A stretch of 64,000 nt of DNA from Pezizomycotina sp. ARF18 (Eukaryota > Ascomycota). Shown piece after piece: positions 48,361 to 59,886 of the stretch (position 1 is its first letter; every line of letters starts with the position of its first letter). Made by a program: the position numbers and the translations under genes. The stretch covers positions 62,001 to 126,000 of the forward strand of contig AZLU01000055.1 of NCBI GenBank assembly GCA_002224055.1, in the 5' to 3' direction. The notes under the pieces were generated by a model. That model worked only from the letters and a program-made list of their open reading frames with translations, had not been told where the DNA came from and did not search any database.

Positions 48361-50338
48361 AGTATCGCCATAGATTCAATGCATCCTTCGAATGCTAGGA
48401 GCAACGTAGATATGAGTTAGCTGCTTGCCTAAAGGGTATAACTTTTCTCTTGTTTCTTTTCAACCCTGAAGAATTACAATGACTTGGTGGCCTTGCCACA
48501 TAGTGAGAAACTCTTATTTACAGCCTCGGGTTTCAGGCTGATAAGCAATAGGATTTATGTCAAGTAGTGAAGTAGGAGGAGAAGTCCTATGTAAGAATGA
48601 TATGTTTTCCACGCCCGTAAGTATCACGAGAAAGCTCAGACACTAGGCAACAAGGGCACTGTCGTCTTTTCGAAAGGTCTGCTTGCCAGAAGGGATCCAT
48701 CATTTCCTTAAATACTTGTAAACATTCGAAGGAAACAAGACCTCAAGTCCAAAATTTGCAGAGACTTAAATCCCCTAGTGTCAACCCGAACACTATCTGC
48801 GATATAATCAATGTTCTCACGAGAGAACCCGCTGCTAGTACCACTACCGGGTCTCACATTAACTTGGTACGCTAGGAAAATTTTGTGATACGATTCGAAT
48901 GATGAATTTGCGAAAGAAACGAAGGAGCTTTTAGTCTCCATGCACCGGAAAATTACTGTTTGGGACTTTAACTCGGACGCATAACACCGGTAGCGAAGCT
49001 GATGTGTCATTTTAAATAACATGTGGGCTAGATAAAGGAAACCCTTGCCTTGAGTGTTTGATTCAGGGAGACTCCGTCTACAATCCTCTCATGATCATTA
49101 AGCATACATTACGAAGCACGAACACTTCCCAAGCGCAATTTCCAGATAAAACCCAAGACCCTGCTCAAGCCACAAAGCTCTCCTTTCGCAATCGGCCAGA
49201 CTACTTTCCCCACAGTGGAGTTGACTGGAGTTAGATGGATTTTACCGGTAAACGTAATTGATTCACCGTGGGTTCACCTGCATATGGATTTGCGATGGCG
49301 TACGCGGGAAACGCAAATTTTAGTGAGCAAGCAGGATTTCGGAATCCAGCAAGTGAAGTTACACCGGGGAATAGCTTCATGAGATTCCCTTTTCCGGAAG
49401 GATTGAGACTGCGCAAGCATCCGGACTAACGGAAATGTTATGATATATTGTTACCAATATCTTTACTGAGAAGTTCGAGAGTCCTGAATAAACACCGGGC
49501 AGTGATGAATACACATTCTAAAAGGTTATTGTGTGCTAAGACTGAGACAGCAAGAGTCTTCCGGACCGGGAAAATCCGAAAAGGGGCCGTTGTTTAAGTC
49601 GCCTTACCTATTCACGTTAAGAGGAAGGACTGTGTTCAGAACGATATCAAATATTTCATGTCTATAGAACCAGGAGTGTATTTAGGGTATAAGCTGGGGG
49701 AAAAACAAATCAAGGACTAATCGAGGACAAATCGAGGACAAATCGAGGACAATCGTGCTTCAGCTTAGAATTCCCCTGAACTTCACAATATATTCGGCGA
49801 TAATGTTCTCTCCCGGTCTCACTTATATTAGTATCAACTTGTTTGCCGTCGTCACAATAGTATGAGTGTTGAAGGCCAGTTATTCTCGCCAGGGTATTAT
49901 TCAGTTCGGTGTACTATATTCACTGCAGAATGGCGGAAAATTCGCTGTCCAGATTCAGGCGGAAGCCTTGCTCTTCCTTCAACTGCCATGGATGTTTGTA
50001 TCCTCCGCAAGGCAAAATTACAGGCGTTTTAGAATTGTTATTGACGCTTGCGCCGCGCATGTACGACCAGAAATCCGCGACCTCCATTCCCAGCTGAATT
50101 CTCGTGAATGGACAAAACTTTGACTCACGAACTTACCACGTAATCACGGTATCTTAGGAGCTAAAGCCGAGGAGGGTTTCGCTCCGCGTTCCGGCTTGCC
50201 AACTCCCGCATTACATCACTCTAAATCTCAGCTGGGGGATGACAACCGGAAGAGCAATTTCTCGAGAAAAATTGTTTTCAATGTATATATTGCACTACTC
50301 ACCCCCAGGGCTCCCTTTTCACCGATCGTCTAACAATC
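48361..50338. other. stretch without a firmly supported gene
   Basis: Two weak coding candidates only. At 49235-49429 (+) one frame reads AYGFAMAYAGNANFSEQAGF with one internal TGA. At 49920-50087 (-) a 55-codon frame reads VILPCGGYKHPWQLKEEQGF. Neither has a recognised family. A small 11-bp tandem repeat lies at 49708-49751. Confidence 0.35.
49708..49751. repeat. 11-bp tandem repeat, four units
   Basis: AATCGAGGACA occurs three times exactly (49719-49751), preceded by one imperfect unit. Confidence 0.9.
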
Positions 50339-50967
50339 ATGGCAACCGCTGGGCCTCCTCATGAACTGACGATGCGCCGGAGCTAACTTTCCGACTCCTC
50401 GATGTGCCCCAGAGCTCATCCTTTACATCGCCGGATGGCTCCCTGGCAATGCCGACATCGAATGCCTGCGCTTGACATGCCGCCGCGCCTTGCGCTATAA
50501 TCGATAATCCGACATTCCACGCCCGAAGCATTTCGTACCCCCACGAGCAAAGGGGTAAATTCTAAGACCATTCAGCTTACTTTCACCGACGCGGTCGCGA
50601 AACCTGAAGAGATGGGCCCGGAAATTGCCGACCGCGCATCGCTCCTCGCCCGTCTATTCGCGCCCGGCAACATCTTCCATTCAAAGCTCAAAAAAGCATT
50701 TTGGTGCTGCGAATGCCTCCAGATATTTGATCGCAGGTTCGAGTGTATCAGGGAAGGAAAATCTACAACTGGACCCGGCATATGCAAGGAATGCGAACAG
50801 GAAGTTGATAGTGGAGATTCGTTTTTCGAGTGCGAGGTTGCAATGAAATTACACCTAATGATGAAGCATGCTGGAAGTCGTGGACATGCAGACGTTGTTA
50901 CTATAACGGCTTATGCAACCACTCTGACGATGACGATGACGATGATGAGGAGGACGAGGATTGTTAG
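50339..50967 (+). pseudogene. F-box protein with Cys-rich, acidic C-terminus (broken)
   Basis: After the ATG at 50339 and a frame change, an F-box reads CAPELILYIAGWLPGNADIE followed by CLRLTCRRA, a good fit to the P-E-[LI]-[IL]...L...C+ pattern that binds Skp1. A probable intron with a TAG near 50570 follows. Exon 2 reads MGPEIADRASLLARLFAPGN, then Cys pairs FWCCECLQIF, GICKECEQE and, in another frame, WTCRRCYYNGLC, and an acidic end HSDDDDDDDEEDEDC with TAG at 50965-50967. Three C-x2-C pairs suggest a zinc-binding C-terminal part. At least two frame changes. Probable SCF adaptor by family knowledge. Confidence 0.55.
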
Positions 50968-51858
50968 TAAATGGGAGAGTCGAAAGAGAACACCCTGCGA
51001 TTCTCGTATGCCAGGAATAGGATGTCAACAGGCAACAAGAACCCAATTTTTGTAAATATTCTTCAAGTTGTTCAATAGCCATCCATATAAGTGCCACATT
51101 AGAGAATCCAATATCTTTTCATCAAGAACGTTCTATTTGATTTGGATGCCATCAAATACGATGACTTGAAAATATTTACACTGCTAGTCTGTCCCCAAAC
51201 TGAGCATGGCGTTATTACGAAACGTTATCTCGCTCTATCTTATACGTACTGATTTGGTCGAATCGCAACTAACCTTTGGCAGACCCTCGTACGCTAGAGG
51301 ATATATCTACTCTTCGTCGTCGTCACTGCGTTCGTGTATTCTCGCCGCCATGTCCAAGGGGTGATCCACGTAGAACGCCTTGCGCCTCAACATGAAACTG
51401 TCTAGGCGGCGCCGCGCCGTTAACCTATGTCCCCAGTGCCATTGCGGGGCTAAGAATTGAGTCTAGGCGAAATCCAAGCTAAACTCTCTGAACCCAGAGT
51501 AAGCATTCTAAATGAACGCGTCGAGTCAGTACCGGTGACTCCGAACACCGCGGTGCCTGGGGAATAGCCCACCAGTGCTATATGCGGCGGTAGCCTGCAT
51601 GACCCCGAAGAGTCTCACGAAGTTTACGTTCCGCTTGAAAGTCAATAATCAGCCTCGTCTTTCTCGCGCAGTTACGAGTGCAGATAGGCGCAAGTGCGGG
51701 GTTAAAGATCGTTAGCTGAGTGATTACCATAGCCTGCGGAACATGACTGTATCAACCCATCAGCATCAATATTTATACCTTTCGCGAAGACAACGGGAGA
51801 TTTATTGAAATTTAATTTTATCAAGCCGTTATAAAAGTTTATAGAATCAAGCGACAGT
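50968..51858. other. stretch without a supported gene
   Basis: No recognisable coding or repeat structure; it should hold the promoter of the F-box gene at 51859. Confidence 0.45.
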
Positions 51859-53369
51859 ATGGACAACCTTCCTACCGATGTCGTTAGAGAAGTATGGACG
51901 CGCATTCTGTTGACAGTGTTGGCTGCAATTGAGACATTGGCATTCTCAGGCCGATTGTTGAAAAAGATTATAGAGTTATTCGAACCGAAGCTTCCCGGTA
52001 ACACGGCTACGAGACATTGCAGAATCTGCCCTGGTGAGACAAGTCACCCATACCTTTTCAGAGGTCGCGACACGATCAAACTAAAGGGAGCCATCCGGAA
52101 TTAGCACCTCAAGTCGACACGATATGTAAACTGCGCCCGTTCATTCGCGATAAAATCGAGAACTGGCAAATTCTCAGATCCACCTTTTCCCGCCCAAGGT
52201 CGGAGACAGAAAGGCCAAGAACATTCCTCACAAGTTCACCTTGCAAGAGATCCTTGATGGCTACCGGGAGCAGCTCCGACGTCTAAGCAATGAAAGCATT
52301 CGTCTTCAAAAGAGTGATTATTGGCGACCGCAATGTCGACGCAGACTTTGGAGAGAAGAAAATCTAGACCGGGGGTGCTGAAGCCGTAGAATATCGGTAC
52401 GCAGATTGGAGATCACCCGGTGCCGAGAGGATGATGAACGTCCTGGTCCCTGCTTTCGAATCCCAGGAAGCGTTTCCCGTTGTGAAGTCCTAGGAGTTTT
52501 TCCGAACGACCTCGAGGTTTTACAGCAAGAATCGGGGCTTCAATCGTTCTATTCTCGGTATTAAGATTAAAACTGGACGTCCTTGGGATCAAGCGACCCC
52601 GGAAGAATGGCCGGGACTCTTTCGATGATGAAAACGATTCTGTGGCAATGAATAGCGTCATGTTTGCGCATGTCCGTAACATTCTTCAACAGTGCACATC
52701 GCTACGATTGCTCCGAATAAAGAACCCCAATATGGGCTATCATGATGTGCAGGTCTGCTTCGAGCCTCTGCTTACAGAGGATGATGATGCAGGCGAGGAT
52801 AGTACCGAGGGCGACGATGATGATGATGATGATGCGGGGAGGAAGATAATGCCGGGGAGGATGACAGTGCGGGGGCGATGAAGACAAAATGATGTTAGCA
52901 CAGAAACACTGTAGGATTATTGCATGGCCCGTTTCTTTTACGACAAGTCAGAAAAGGTCTCAAGCAGTATCATCAAATTATTTCCCAACCTGAAGAGGTT
53001 GAAGCTCAATTGCCTACGGATGACTGGAAGTGGACGCTGGGCCCCAGTATTTAATGCCTTACGTGAAGTTGTCCTCACCTTACAAGCATTCGCTTCTCAC
53101 GCTAATATTGCTACTGTACGACGAAGATGGTACATATGGACGCACGATCCCGGTATATTTCCGGGTTTCTCGGAGCCTGCGGCGGACTAGAGAATTTTTA
53201 TCACCGACCGCTGATAACAACACATCGGGAAGACGTCGATATGTTCTTCCCACTGCTCGAGACCGTAATTGATCGAAGAACTGCAGCCGGGTTAAAGAAG
53301 GATCCGTGGATGTACCACCAGAGCGGTTCTTTTCCGACGATCGAATCCGGCTCGTCAGCGGGTGAATAG
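51859..53369 (+). pseudogene. F-box/leucine-rich protein with internal acidic tract (broken)
   Basis: The ATG at 51859 opens MDNLPTDVVREVWTRIL, the start of an F-box (LPxDVVxEVxxxL). The middle third is heavily interrupted. From 52642 a leucine-rich part is clear: VRNILQQCTSLRLLRIKNPN, then an acidic tract EDSTEGDDDDDDDAG at about 52790-52840. Further on IIKLFPNLKRLKLNCLRMTG and FNALREVVLTLQAF continue the LRR pattern, and FLGACGGLENFYH with VDMFFPLLETVIDR ends it at 53369. Breaks include stops between 52100 and 52640 and frame changes near 52850 and 53110. The role would be substrate binding in an SCF ligase, by family. Confidence 0.6.
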
Positions 53370-54420
53370 CCATACGGTCCCGTCTTTGAAGATGTTAGTA
53401 ACTCAGTGTATTTTTGAGGCAACTTTTTTTCCGTCCTGTAAAGAAGAGCCCGATCAGATTTCGTTTTGATTCCTTTGTTTCTACATTAGTTAAGATCTCC
53501 ACCAAGTGTCTAAATGTGACGTTTCTTGACCATTTCTGGCAGTTAATCAGCCATGCTGCTTGATATAATATTTATTTACCGGGCATCCCGGCTCACCAGT
53601 GGCTCCACGAGGGCAAAGCGCTACAATGCGCTACGCAAAAGACTGGAGAAAATCTTTCTTCAATGGCACGGGTAGCCAAACTTATCAGGATAGGTAATTT
53701 TAATGCCCTCGCTCGTCACGTTTTTTTATTGGAGATCTTCGGGAGTGATCAATGGTAGACCGGATTGGCTTACGCGCAAGGAATTCCTCAGTCCTGTAGA
53801 ACACCGGGTGGCGAAAGGCACAGTAGCCGGATCTGGTGTAACCGACGGAGAAACATGAATCTGAAGTGTAGCCTAAACAAATGATCGAAGACGTTCCCAG
53901 CGAGATCGTGAGCCCGATAAGGCAAGTGAAGCTTAAGGTAATACCTCCGAGCTCTATTAATGGATCTTCCTTACACCGGCAGCTTTTTTAAGAATGTAGG
54001 TCCTTTGCACCAACCTATTAAAGTCTATTACGCCTCAAATCCGGGGTTTTTCGTGTCCCCCCCCATTATCGTCCGACCGGAGACGAAATGCGAAAACATC
54101 CTTCTGTCCCGTCGAGAGACATGCATATATACAGACTCAGCGCTCGTATTATTTTAACGATCCAATAGAACCGCCGAATTCCACCCCAGCTGCCTCGGTT
54201 TCCTTGAACAGGACAGTCGCTTGAGAAACATTGAGCGGATTGTGGCGTGGGGCGGTCCAGCATTACCCTCGACCCCGAAGACGCAGATGGGCTGATCCTT
54301 TAGAGTCGAGACTCGGCGGTGCCTGCCTCCATTTTATAAACCTCGAGCCCCCCTCATGTGGTAGAGATGACTTGTAACGTGATTATTTTAAGAACCACAT
54401 TGACAAGACATCCTCGCGGC
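53370..54420. other. stretch without a supported gene
   Basis: Only short frames. It may hold the upstream region of the membrane protein copy B. Confidence 0.45.
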
Positions 54421-55543
54421 ATGACTTCCACGATTTCAGTATTTCACCGGCGACGGCCGTGGCGCCGGCTACGACGGTAACGGCTACTGTCGCCGCTGTC
54501 GAGCTGTACTTCGAAAACGAATGGTCTATATACAGCAGCACATCACTCTCCTCGTCATCGCGGGAATTCTTGTTATGCTGATCATCGGAACAACGGCACT
54601 CTCGATCGTACCTGTCGTCGTATCGACTGGAGCAGCAGTAGCAAATGGATTGTGTTACTACGCCTTCTATAGCAACTACAACTGGAAAGCGAAACCGTGG
54701 CCGGAGCATTCGCGGATATAGGCTGGGGCTTCCAAGAAATTGGCTTGCCATTCTACAGCTACTTTATTCTTAGACGGATATTAAATGGCAAAGAGAGGGT
54801 CTTTTTCATGTTTGCGTTTTGGTTGTTAGTTACCGCCGCCGTGTCTCAAGGCTGTCGATATTAGTGTACAGGATTTCGCGGCGCAGAATCCGAGAAGAGT
54901 TTCGTTAGAATAATTAACATACACCATGAGGCAAATTTTTCGTCTATTGCAGCGGCGGAGGTCTTGAGCGCTTTCTTCCTGCTACGGAAATTCCGGAGTC
55001 AAGGAGGAGGGCCGCGGGAATTGGTTCAACCGTCAACGAAGGTTTGATAAGACAGCTCGCGCGTAGTACGGAGATCCGCGTCGCCTGCATGGCCTTCGTG
55101 GGTATCGGTCGGGCGGTAACGTATTCGTTCATGGTCGCGCCAATAGTACCGCAGAACATACCGAGCGAAATCGACCGCTTCGCTGCCGTGTGCACCGCAA
55201 TGTTTCCATGATACTATATATCGATTTACTCGGATCGAAAGTCGCGGCTTAAAAGTCACAGCAGGGCAAATTCGTCGGATACGAGCGGAATACTACGACA
55301 GAGCGGCAATAGCACTCGAGACTCTACAGGCTTTTTAGAGAAGCTACGGTCGCCGCTACGGGCTGCTACCCTTACATAGCCCGGAGTCGGCATGGATTCG
55401 ATATCTGACGATTTTCCTGAGTACTCTGGCGCCGAGTTGAGGAGTTACTTTAGACGACCGAGTTTGTTTATGATGAAGCAACGTCCCAGCGTGCCCACAA
55501 TATACGAGACAAACTTAAACGCAGCTACTACCACAGAGGTATA
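54421..55543 (+). pseudogene. multi-pass membrane protein, copy B (broken)
   Basis: Paralogue of the gene at 369-1136. The first helices read LLVIAGILVMLIIGTTALSI then VPVVVSTGAAVANGLCYYAF. A next frame gives IGWGFQEIGLPFYSYFILRR and VFFMFAFWLLVTAAVS. After an interruption around 54860-54940 (possibly an intron) come AAEVLSAFFLLRKFRSQG, then LIRQLARSTEIRVACMAFVG and IDRFAAVCTAMFP. A soluble tail absent from copy A follows (SISDDFPEYSGAELRSYFRR), ending at a TAA at 55541-55543. At least three frame changes plus stops near 55210 and 55378. No named family; both copies look like fungal integral membrane proteins of seven helices. Confidence 0.55.
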
Positions 55544-56003
55544 AAGAACCGAATTCGAAACAATTCTTCTGCGGTATACATAAAGATGTAAAAAATACTT
55601 ATTTCATTCACTTTGCATCTAAATATCCTTCATGTATGTCATGTACTGCACATATAGCCACCATATTTCTTAGTAGCCAATAAGAATGTTCTTGTCTCGC
55701 CATCCCTACAACGAAAGATATAATAAGAGCTTACGTAGCTATGATACCTCGAAAGAACGAAATTCTTCGGTCTGTGGAATGTATTTTGACTTTTCCAAGA
55801 ACATGATTTGCCTTTTGCTTTTCTCCAGAGACATGCGTGAAGTCAAAACTCACCGGTAACAAACCTTGTCACGGTGATCAGCTATGCGCAACGTGGCGAA
55901 CTATTAAAATTTCAAGAACAAATCTAGCGGTTTTCCTTCGTGTTTCTCCTTCCATCATTCCATTCCGTCAAAATAAACAAACTCGAGAATCAACTCATCA
56001 AAA
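55544..56003. other. intergenic stretch
   Basis: No coding signal; it precedes the first stand-alone C-terminal-domain gene. Confidence 0.5.
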
Positions 56004-56591
56004 ATGCCAAACACGCAGCTCGAGAATCACTGAACGACACCGATAGCACAACTACGATGGTTAACGATGATACCACGCAATGGGACCCTGCCATCATACC
56101 TATCAGCATTATCGCCTTGTCAAATTAGAAAAGGGGCCTTCGACGACATGGTCTTTCTTGTCGGTCGGCCCGACAAAGAGCTCTACCGGAAAGAAATCAT
56201 ATGCGTGAAGGATATCTGCAACACTGACCACGAACCGGAATGGAAACTTTTGGCAGTATTTCCGGCGCCCAATGCGAAGGACCTGTATGGGATCAATTGC
56301 ACTTTCGATGGGATGAAGATTGCTTGTTGCTCGAGACGAGACTTGTTATTACGAACGAAAGCAATTACGGCGGCGTGTCGGTTCCTGAAGAATGAGGGGA
56401 AATTGAATGTTAAGGTCGTTATGAAACAGAAGGACATTCCGACAAGAAAATGGAAGAAGATGTTTAGTGGATTGGGAGGAAGCTCGTGCTCGAAAGTACA
56501 TTTCACTTTGATACTACTAGGAGGGTTGGGCATTTACGCTCGGCGGGGGTCTGGCTTTCCTGATTTCTTTTGGCTTGGAGTGTTAATGTAA
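56004..56591 (+). pseudogene. stand-alone copy of the deaminase genes' C-terminal domain, copy 1 (fossil)
   Basis: A short N-terminal lead (ATG near 56004) is followed by the ~100-residue domain found at the end of the deaminase-fold genes: GAFDDMVFLVGRPDKELYRK, EIICVKDICNTDHEPEWKLL, then ITAACRFLKNEGKLNVKVVM. The deaminase core and its N-terminal domain are absent. The domain has alternating hydrophobic and charged segments and no membrane helix; no known fold recognised. The next gene (56749) is a second stand-alone copy in the same orientation, about 160 bp after this one. Broken, with about two breaks. Confidence 0.55.
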
Positions 56592-56748
56592 TAGAGAAAA
56601 GGTTTACTATCGTGAAAGTCGAGACTCTGGTTCGTAACCTAATGTCCGTAGAATGATGAAAAAAGATTGAAACATAAAGACAAGCGTTAGGGCCCCCATT
56701 AGCCTTACCCTTTGCAGTTTTCTATTATCGATTTCTTCCCTTATCACA

Positions 56749-57385
56749 ATGAGCCAGACAATCACCGCCCCGGCATCCGTACATTTAGAACCACGCGATG
56801 TGGATGAAATTGCCAGAGAGAATGACATCCTAGACCCTTTCTCGGATGACATGGTTATTCCGACTTCGCGTACCGATGGAACTATCGTTCCATTATACGT
56901 GCTCACCGACTCTGAAATCACTTCACGGCCGACACCAATGCGGCACAGTCCGGGAATGTAACGCCGCCCACGACACCATCGGGTCGTAAAACATCGTTGA
57001 TTCATTATGATAAGGGTGAATATGACGACATGGTCTTGCTTATCGCGCGCGAGGACGATCTCCACAGGAAAGAAATCATCTGCATTAAGGATATCTGCCA
57101 TCCCCTAAGCCACGAACCACTATGGAACATGTTCATAGAGATATTCCCTCGGGCAGGCGACCCGGACGACTACGGCATCAAGTGTCACTTCAACGAGAAG
57201 GCCGATGCACTAGTCCTAGATGAGAGGATCATTGTCTCGAATGAGAGACAGTTTAGGGCGGCCATGAGGTATTTCAAGAACGATGGCAAGATGAATGTGA
57301 AAGGATATGTAGTCTTCAAGGTAGGATCGCGGAGAATTTCGATTGGGTTGCGGATATATAGCAGCGCCATTTCTTTGATTCATTA
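56749..57385 (+). pseudogene. stand-alone copy of the deaminase genes' C-terminal domain, copy 2 (fossil)
   Basis: The ATG at 56749 opens MSQTITAPASVHLEPRDVDE, a disordered acidic lead of about 65 residues. Then comes the shared domain: IHYDKGEYDDMVLLIAREDD, LHRKEIICIKDIC, PLWNMFIEIFPRAGDPDDYG, LVLDERIIVSNERQFRAAMR and YFKNDGKMNVKGYVV. A disordered lead plus domain, with no deaminase core, suggests an independent protein class and not merely a truncated deaminase gene. About one break. The best-preserved of the two stand-alone copies. Confidence 0.6.
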
Positions 57386-57805
57386 ATCCACAAAGCTAGC
57401 TAGAGTCATCATTGATTCGTCAATGTAAACCTCCAATACATGTTCTACCATGGTTATGTAGGTGTATTCTGTACTGCGATCCATAGTATTAGGCAAATGA
57501 CTCCTTGTTCCCATAAGGAACTCTATTGAACTCTTGAAGAGCCTGGAACCCGCTCATATTATATAAAGTCGCCGGAAGGCTTTTCGACAAATTCCGAACT
57601 TTAAATATTTAACGCGGACGTGTCCGGTGGAAAAAATTTTCGATAAGGTAAAAACCTTGCTATGACGGGATTTGGACGGAATGATACCAATAGACAGAAA
57701 TACGACTACGATTATCAGGAAATAGATCCCAGACTCAGCTGAGCATCAATAATGGCTACGAATTGTCGTCACGACTTGTTAAAACCGCGAGCCTTCTAAA
57801 AATCC
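57386..57805. other. intergenic stretch
   Basis: Separates the stand-alone domain gene from the deaminase-fold copy 3; nothing recognised. Confidence 0.5.
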
Positions 57806-59886
57806 TTGGTGGCACAAAGACCAATGGTCCCATCAGTAATCCACCATAAAGCGGGAAGCGGACGGTGGAGCTGTGTTTCTCATTTTATTCAGCATACCGC
57901 ATGGCTACTCGATACCAAGTTGTATGCTCAAAAGGATGGTGTCACCGTCGCTGTCTGCCTCGAGAAAACGGCGACGAAGAAGGGCTAACCGAGATATGTG
58001 CTTCGAACGGCATTTCAGTACGACAACAGTGAGGTGAACATCTTTCAAGCTCACAGCTTATTTTCAGCCAGTACCGAGGCCACCAGGGCTATCGGTAATT
58101 TGCGCTTCCTGTTGAATAGCATTGCACGTATGTAGCCATTATCCTTTTATTTCATGGTCCATCCACACCGATACTTTCTTCCTTTATTTCGTACAGTATA
58201 CTAAGAGCGGTTTTCGAAAAATCAGATAAAGTAGTCATGGGCCACATTCTGCGAATGAAGTGGTCTGTCGTTTCGAAAGCTTGCAGCGACATACAAACGT
58301 ACTCCACAGGAGAAGACGAGCCTTTCAAGGGTTCAGGCCTTGGGCAGACAGATAAGTCAAGTTTTATGCTCAGGGCTTGTGGGCTCGTGCACCGCGGGCA
58401 ACGCGGAGAAGTTAGCCTCCGTGATCAAATATATGCCGAGCAATACGTGGATCCCTTTTCTGGCCATGTTATTTCCGTGAAGCAATGGCTGTGATACAGA
58501 AGTGCGACCGTATCGCGAACGCCCTCATTTGCGTTGGAAGTCCCACCATAATCTACTCCAGAATCTCAGCATAGAGCACGTCACCGGCTTTGATAAGTTC
58601 GAAGAGGGAGAGCATTATTTCGATGAGACCGCAAGAGACGTAATTCCTTCCTTTTGGTGGCAAAAATTAGAAGAGAAGATGGACCCTAGAAAGTTTGAAG
58701 ACTTCCCACTGGTCTGTACAAACGCCTGGGACAACAGCAAAGTCCACCCAGAGATGCAACTGGTTGCGTTCTATCAGTCCAAGATTGCACTAACCGTAAA
58801 TAAAAGACCTGCTCCGCTGTTTAATATCCTTGGGACAAGCGGCCATTCTTGCTTTTCGTGCCAGGAAGTCCTTGCACGGAGGGGATATTGGAATAGTGGA
58901 TGCACCCAGATACTGGACCCAAATGGATGGTTCCCAAATTCTCTGCGGCGCTGCGTGAAAGAGTTGGGTCGACAATATTGAGCACTTGATCAAGGAGATG
59001 AAGGAAAGGATTAGTGGCAAACTCGACATTGGGGAAAATCCAGTCAACGGAATAGGGATGAATATTCCTACTGCCTCAAAAAGGAAGATCGATATAAGCA
59101 GTATCGGTGGTCCCGACGCGTCTAGGTCCAGTTATAGGGGACCTATGGAGAACGCGAAGGGGCTCTCGAGCAGAGCGGCGGGGGGAAACCAACGAGACAA
59201 CGTTGATGATGCCATTTCGTTGTTAAGTGCAGGTACTTTAAGTCCGCGAGAGGTCATATCACTCCTAGACGTCGACCAGCAAAATAACAGTCAGGTAGAT
59301 GGAAAGGAGGAGAAGGAAGACGAAGAGGGAGCGAAGATGAGGACGAATGGGCTAATAAATTCGAAGAATGGGATGACATGGACGAAGAAAAATCCGAAGA
59401 CGAGGTCCACGACGATGAGATTGAAGAATTTGAAGAAGTGGACAATGAGAACTCGGAGGTGCAGGAAGTAACCAAGGAGGACCTCCAGTCTCGACCCCGA
59501 AGACGAAATAGCTCCCACCCCATGGTTATTAATCTCTCCGATCTGCTCGAAAAGAATTCGATGATATGGTACTCTGCATTAGGCATCACTCCGACCACTG
59601 GAAGCGAGAAGTAATCGCTATGAGCAATATCTTGAATAGGTTCCGTCAGCCAGATTAGGCACTGCTATCCTTGTGCTTCGATGAGAACGATCCCGAGGAT
59701 GCTACTAGTTTCAGTTTCAATCCCAGTGAAGACGTTTTAATTTTAGAGAGGAAGTTCGTCATAAAGTCCAGCAGGCAGCTTCAGTCGGCCCTTCGGTATT
59801 TCGTAAACGATGGAAAGAAGAACATCGAAGGCCTCGTTTGCGCGAAACATAAGCTTAAATCGCTTGGTGGGAAGTACTTGAGGTAG
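57806..59886 (+). pseudogene. OTT_1508-like deaminase-fold protein, copy 3 (fossil)
   Basis: The N-terminal domain (57806-58125) has HFIQHTAWLLDTKLYAQKDG followed by VTVAVCLE, matching copies 1 and 2, and ends at a GTATGT donor in the same place. The core (58502-58981) contains CTNAWDNSKVHPEMQLVAFY (HPE at about 58750) and LGTSGHSCFSC (C-x-x-C at about 58855), then WFPNSL. A long charged linker (58986-59470) has a strongly acidic end. The C-terminal domain (about 59550-59886) reads EFDDMVLCIRHHSDHWKREV and RQLQSALRYFVNDGKKNIEG. Opposite strand to copies 1 and 2, and downstream of two stand-alone C-terminal-domain genes. Broken, with several breaks. Confidence 0.65.

Noticed and set aside
49235-50087. 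two short protein-like frames (49235-49429 plus; 49920-50087 minus)
   Set aside because: No family, no paralogue in the window and competing readable frames on the other strand; kept only as a note.
54066-54751. minus-strand open frames antisense to membrane protein copy B
   Set aside because: They are shadows of the plus-strand coding region, which has a paralogue at 369-1136.
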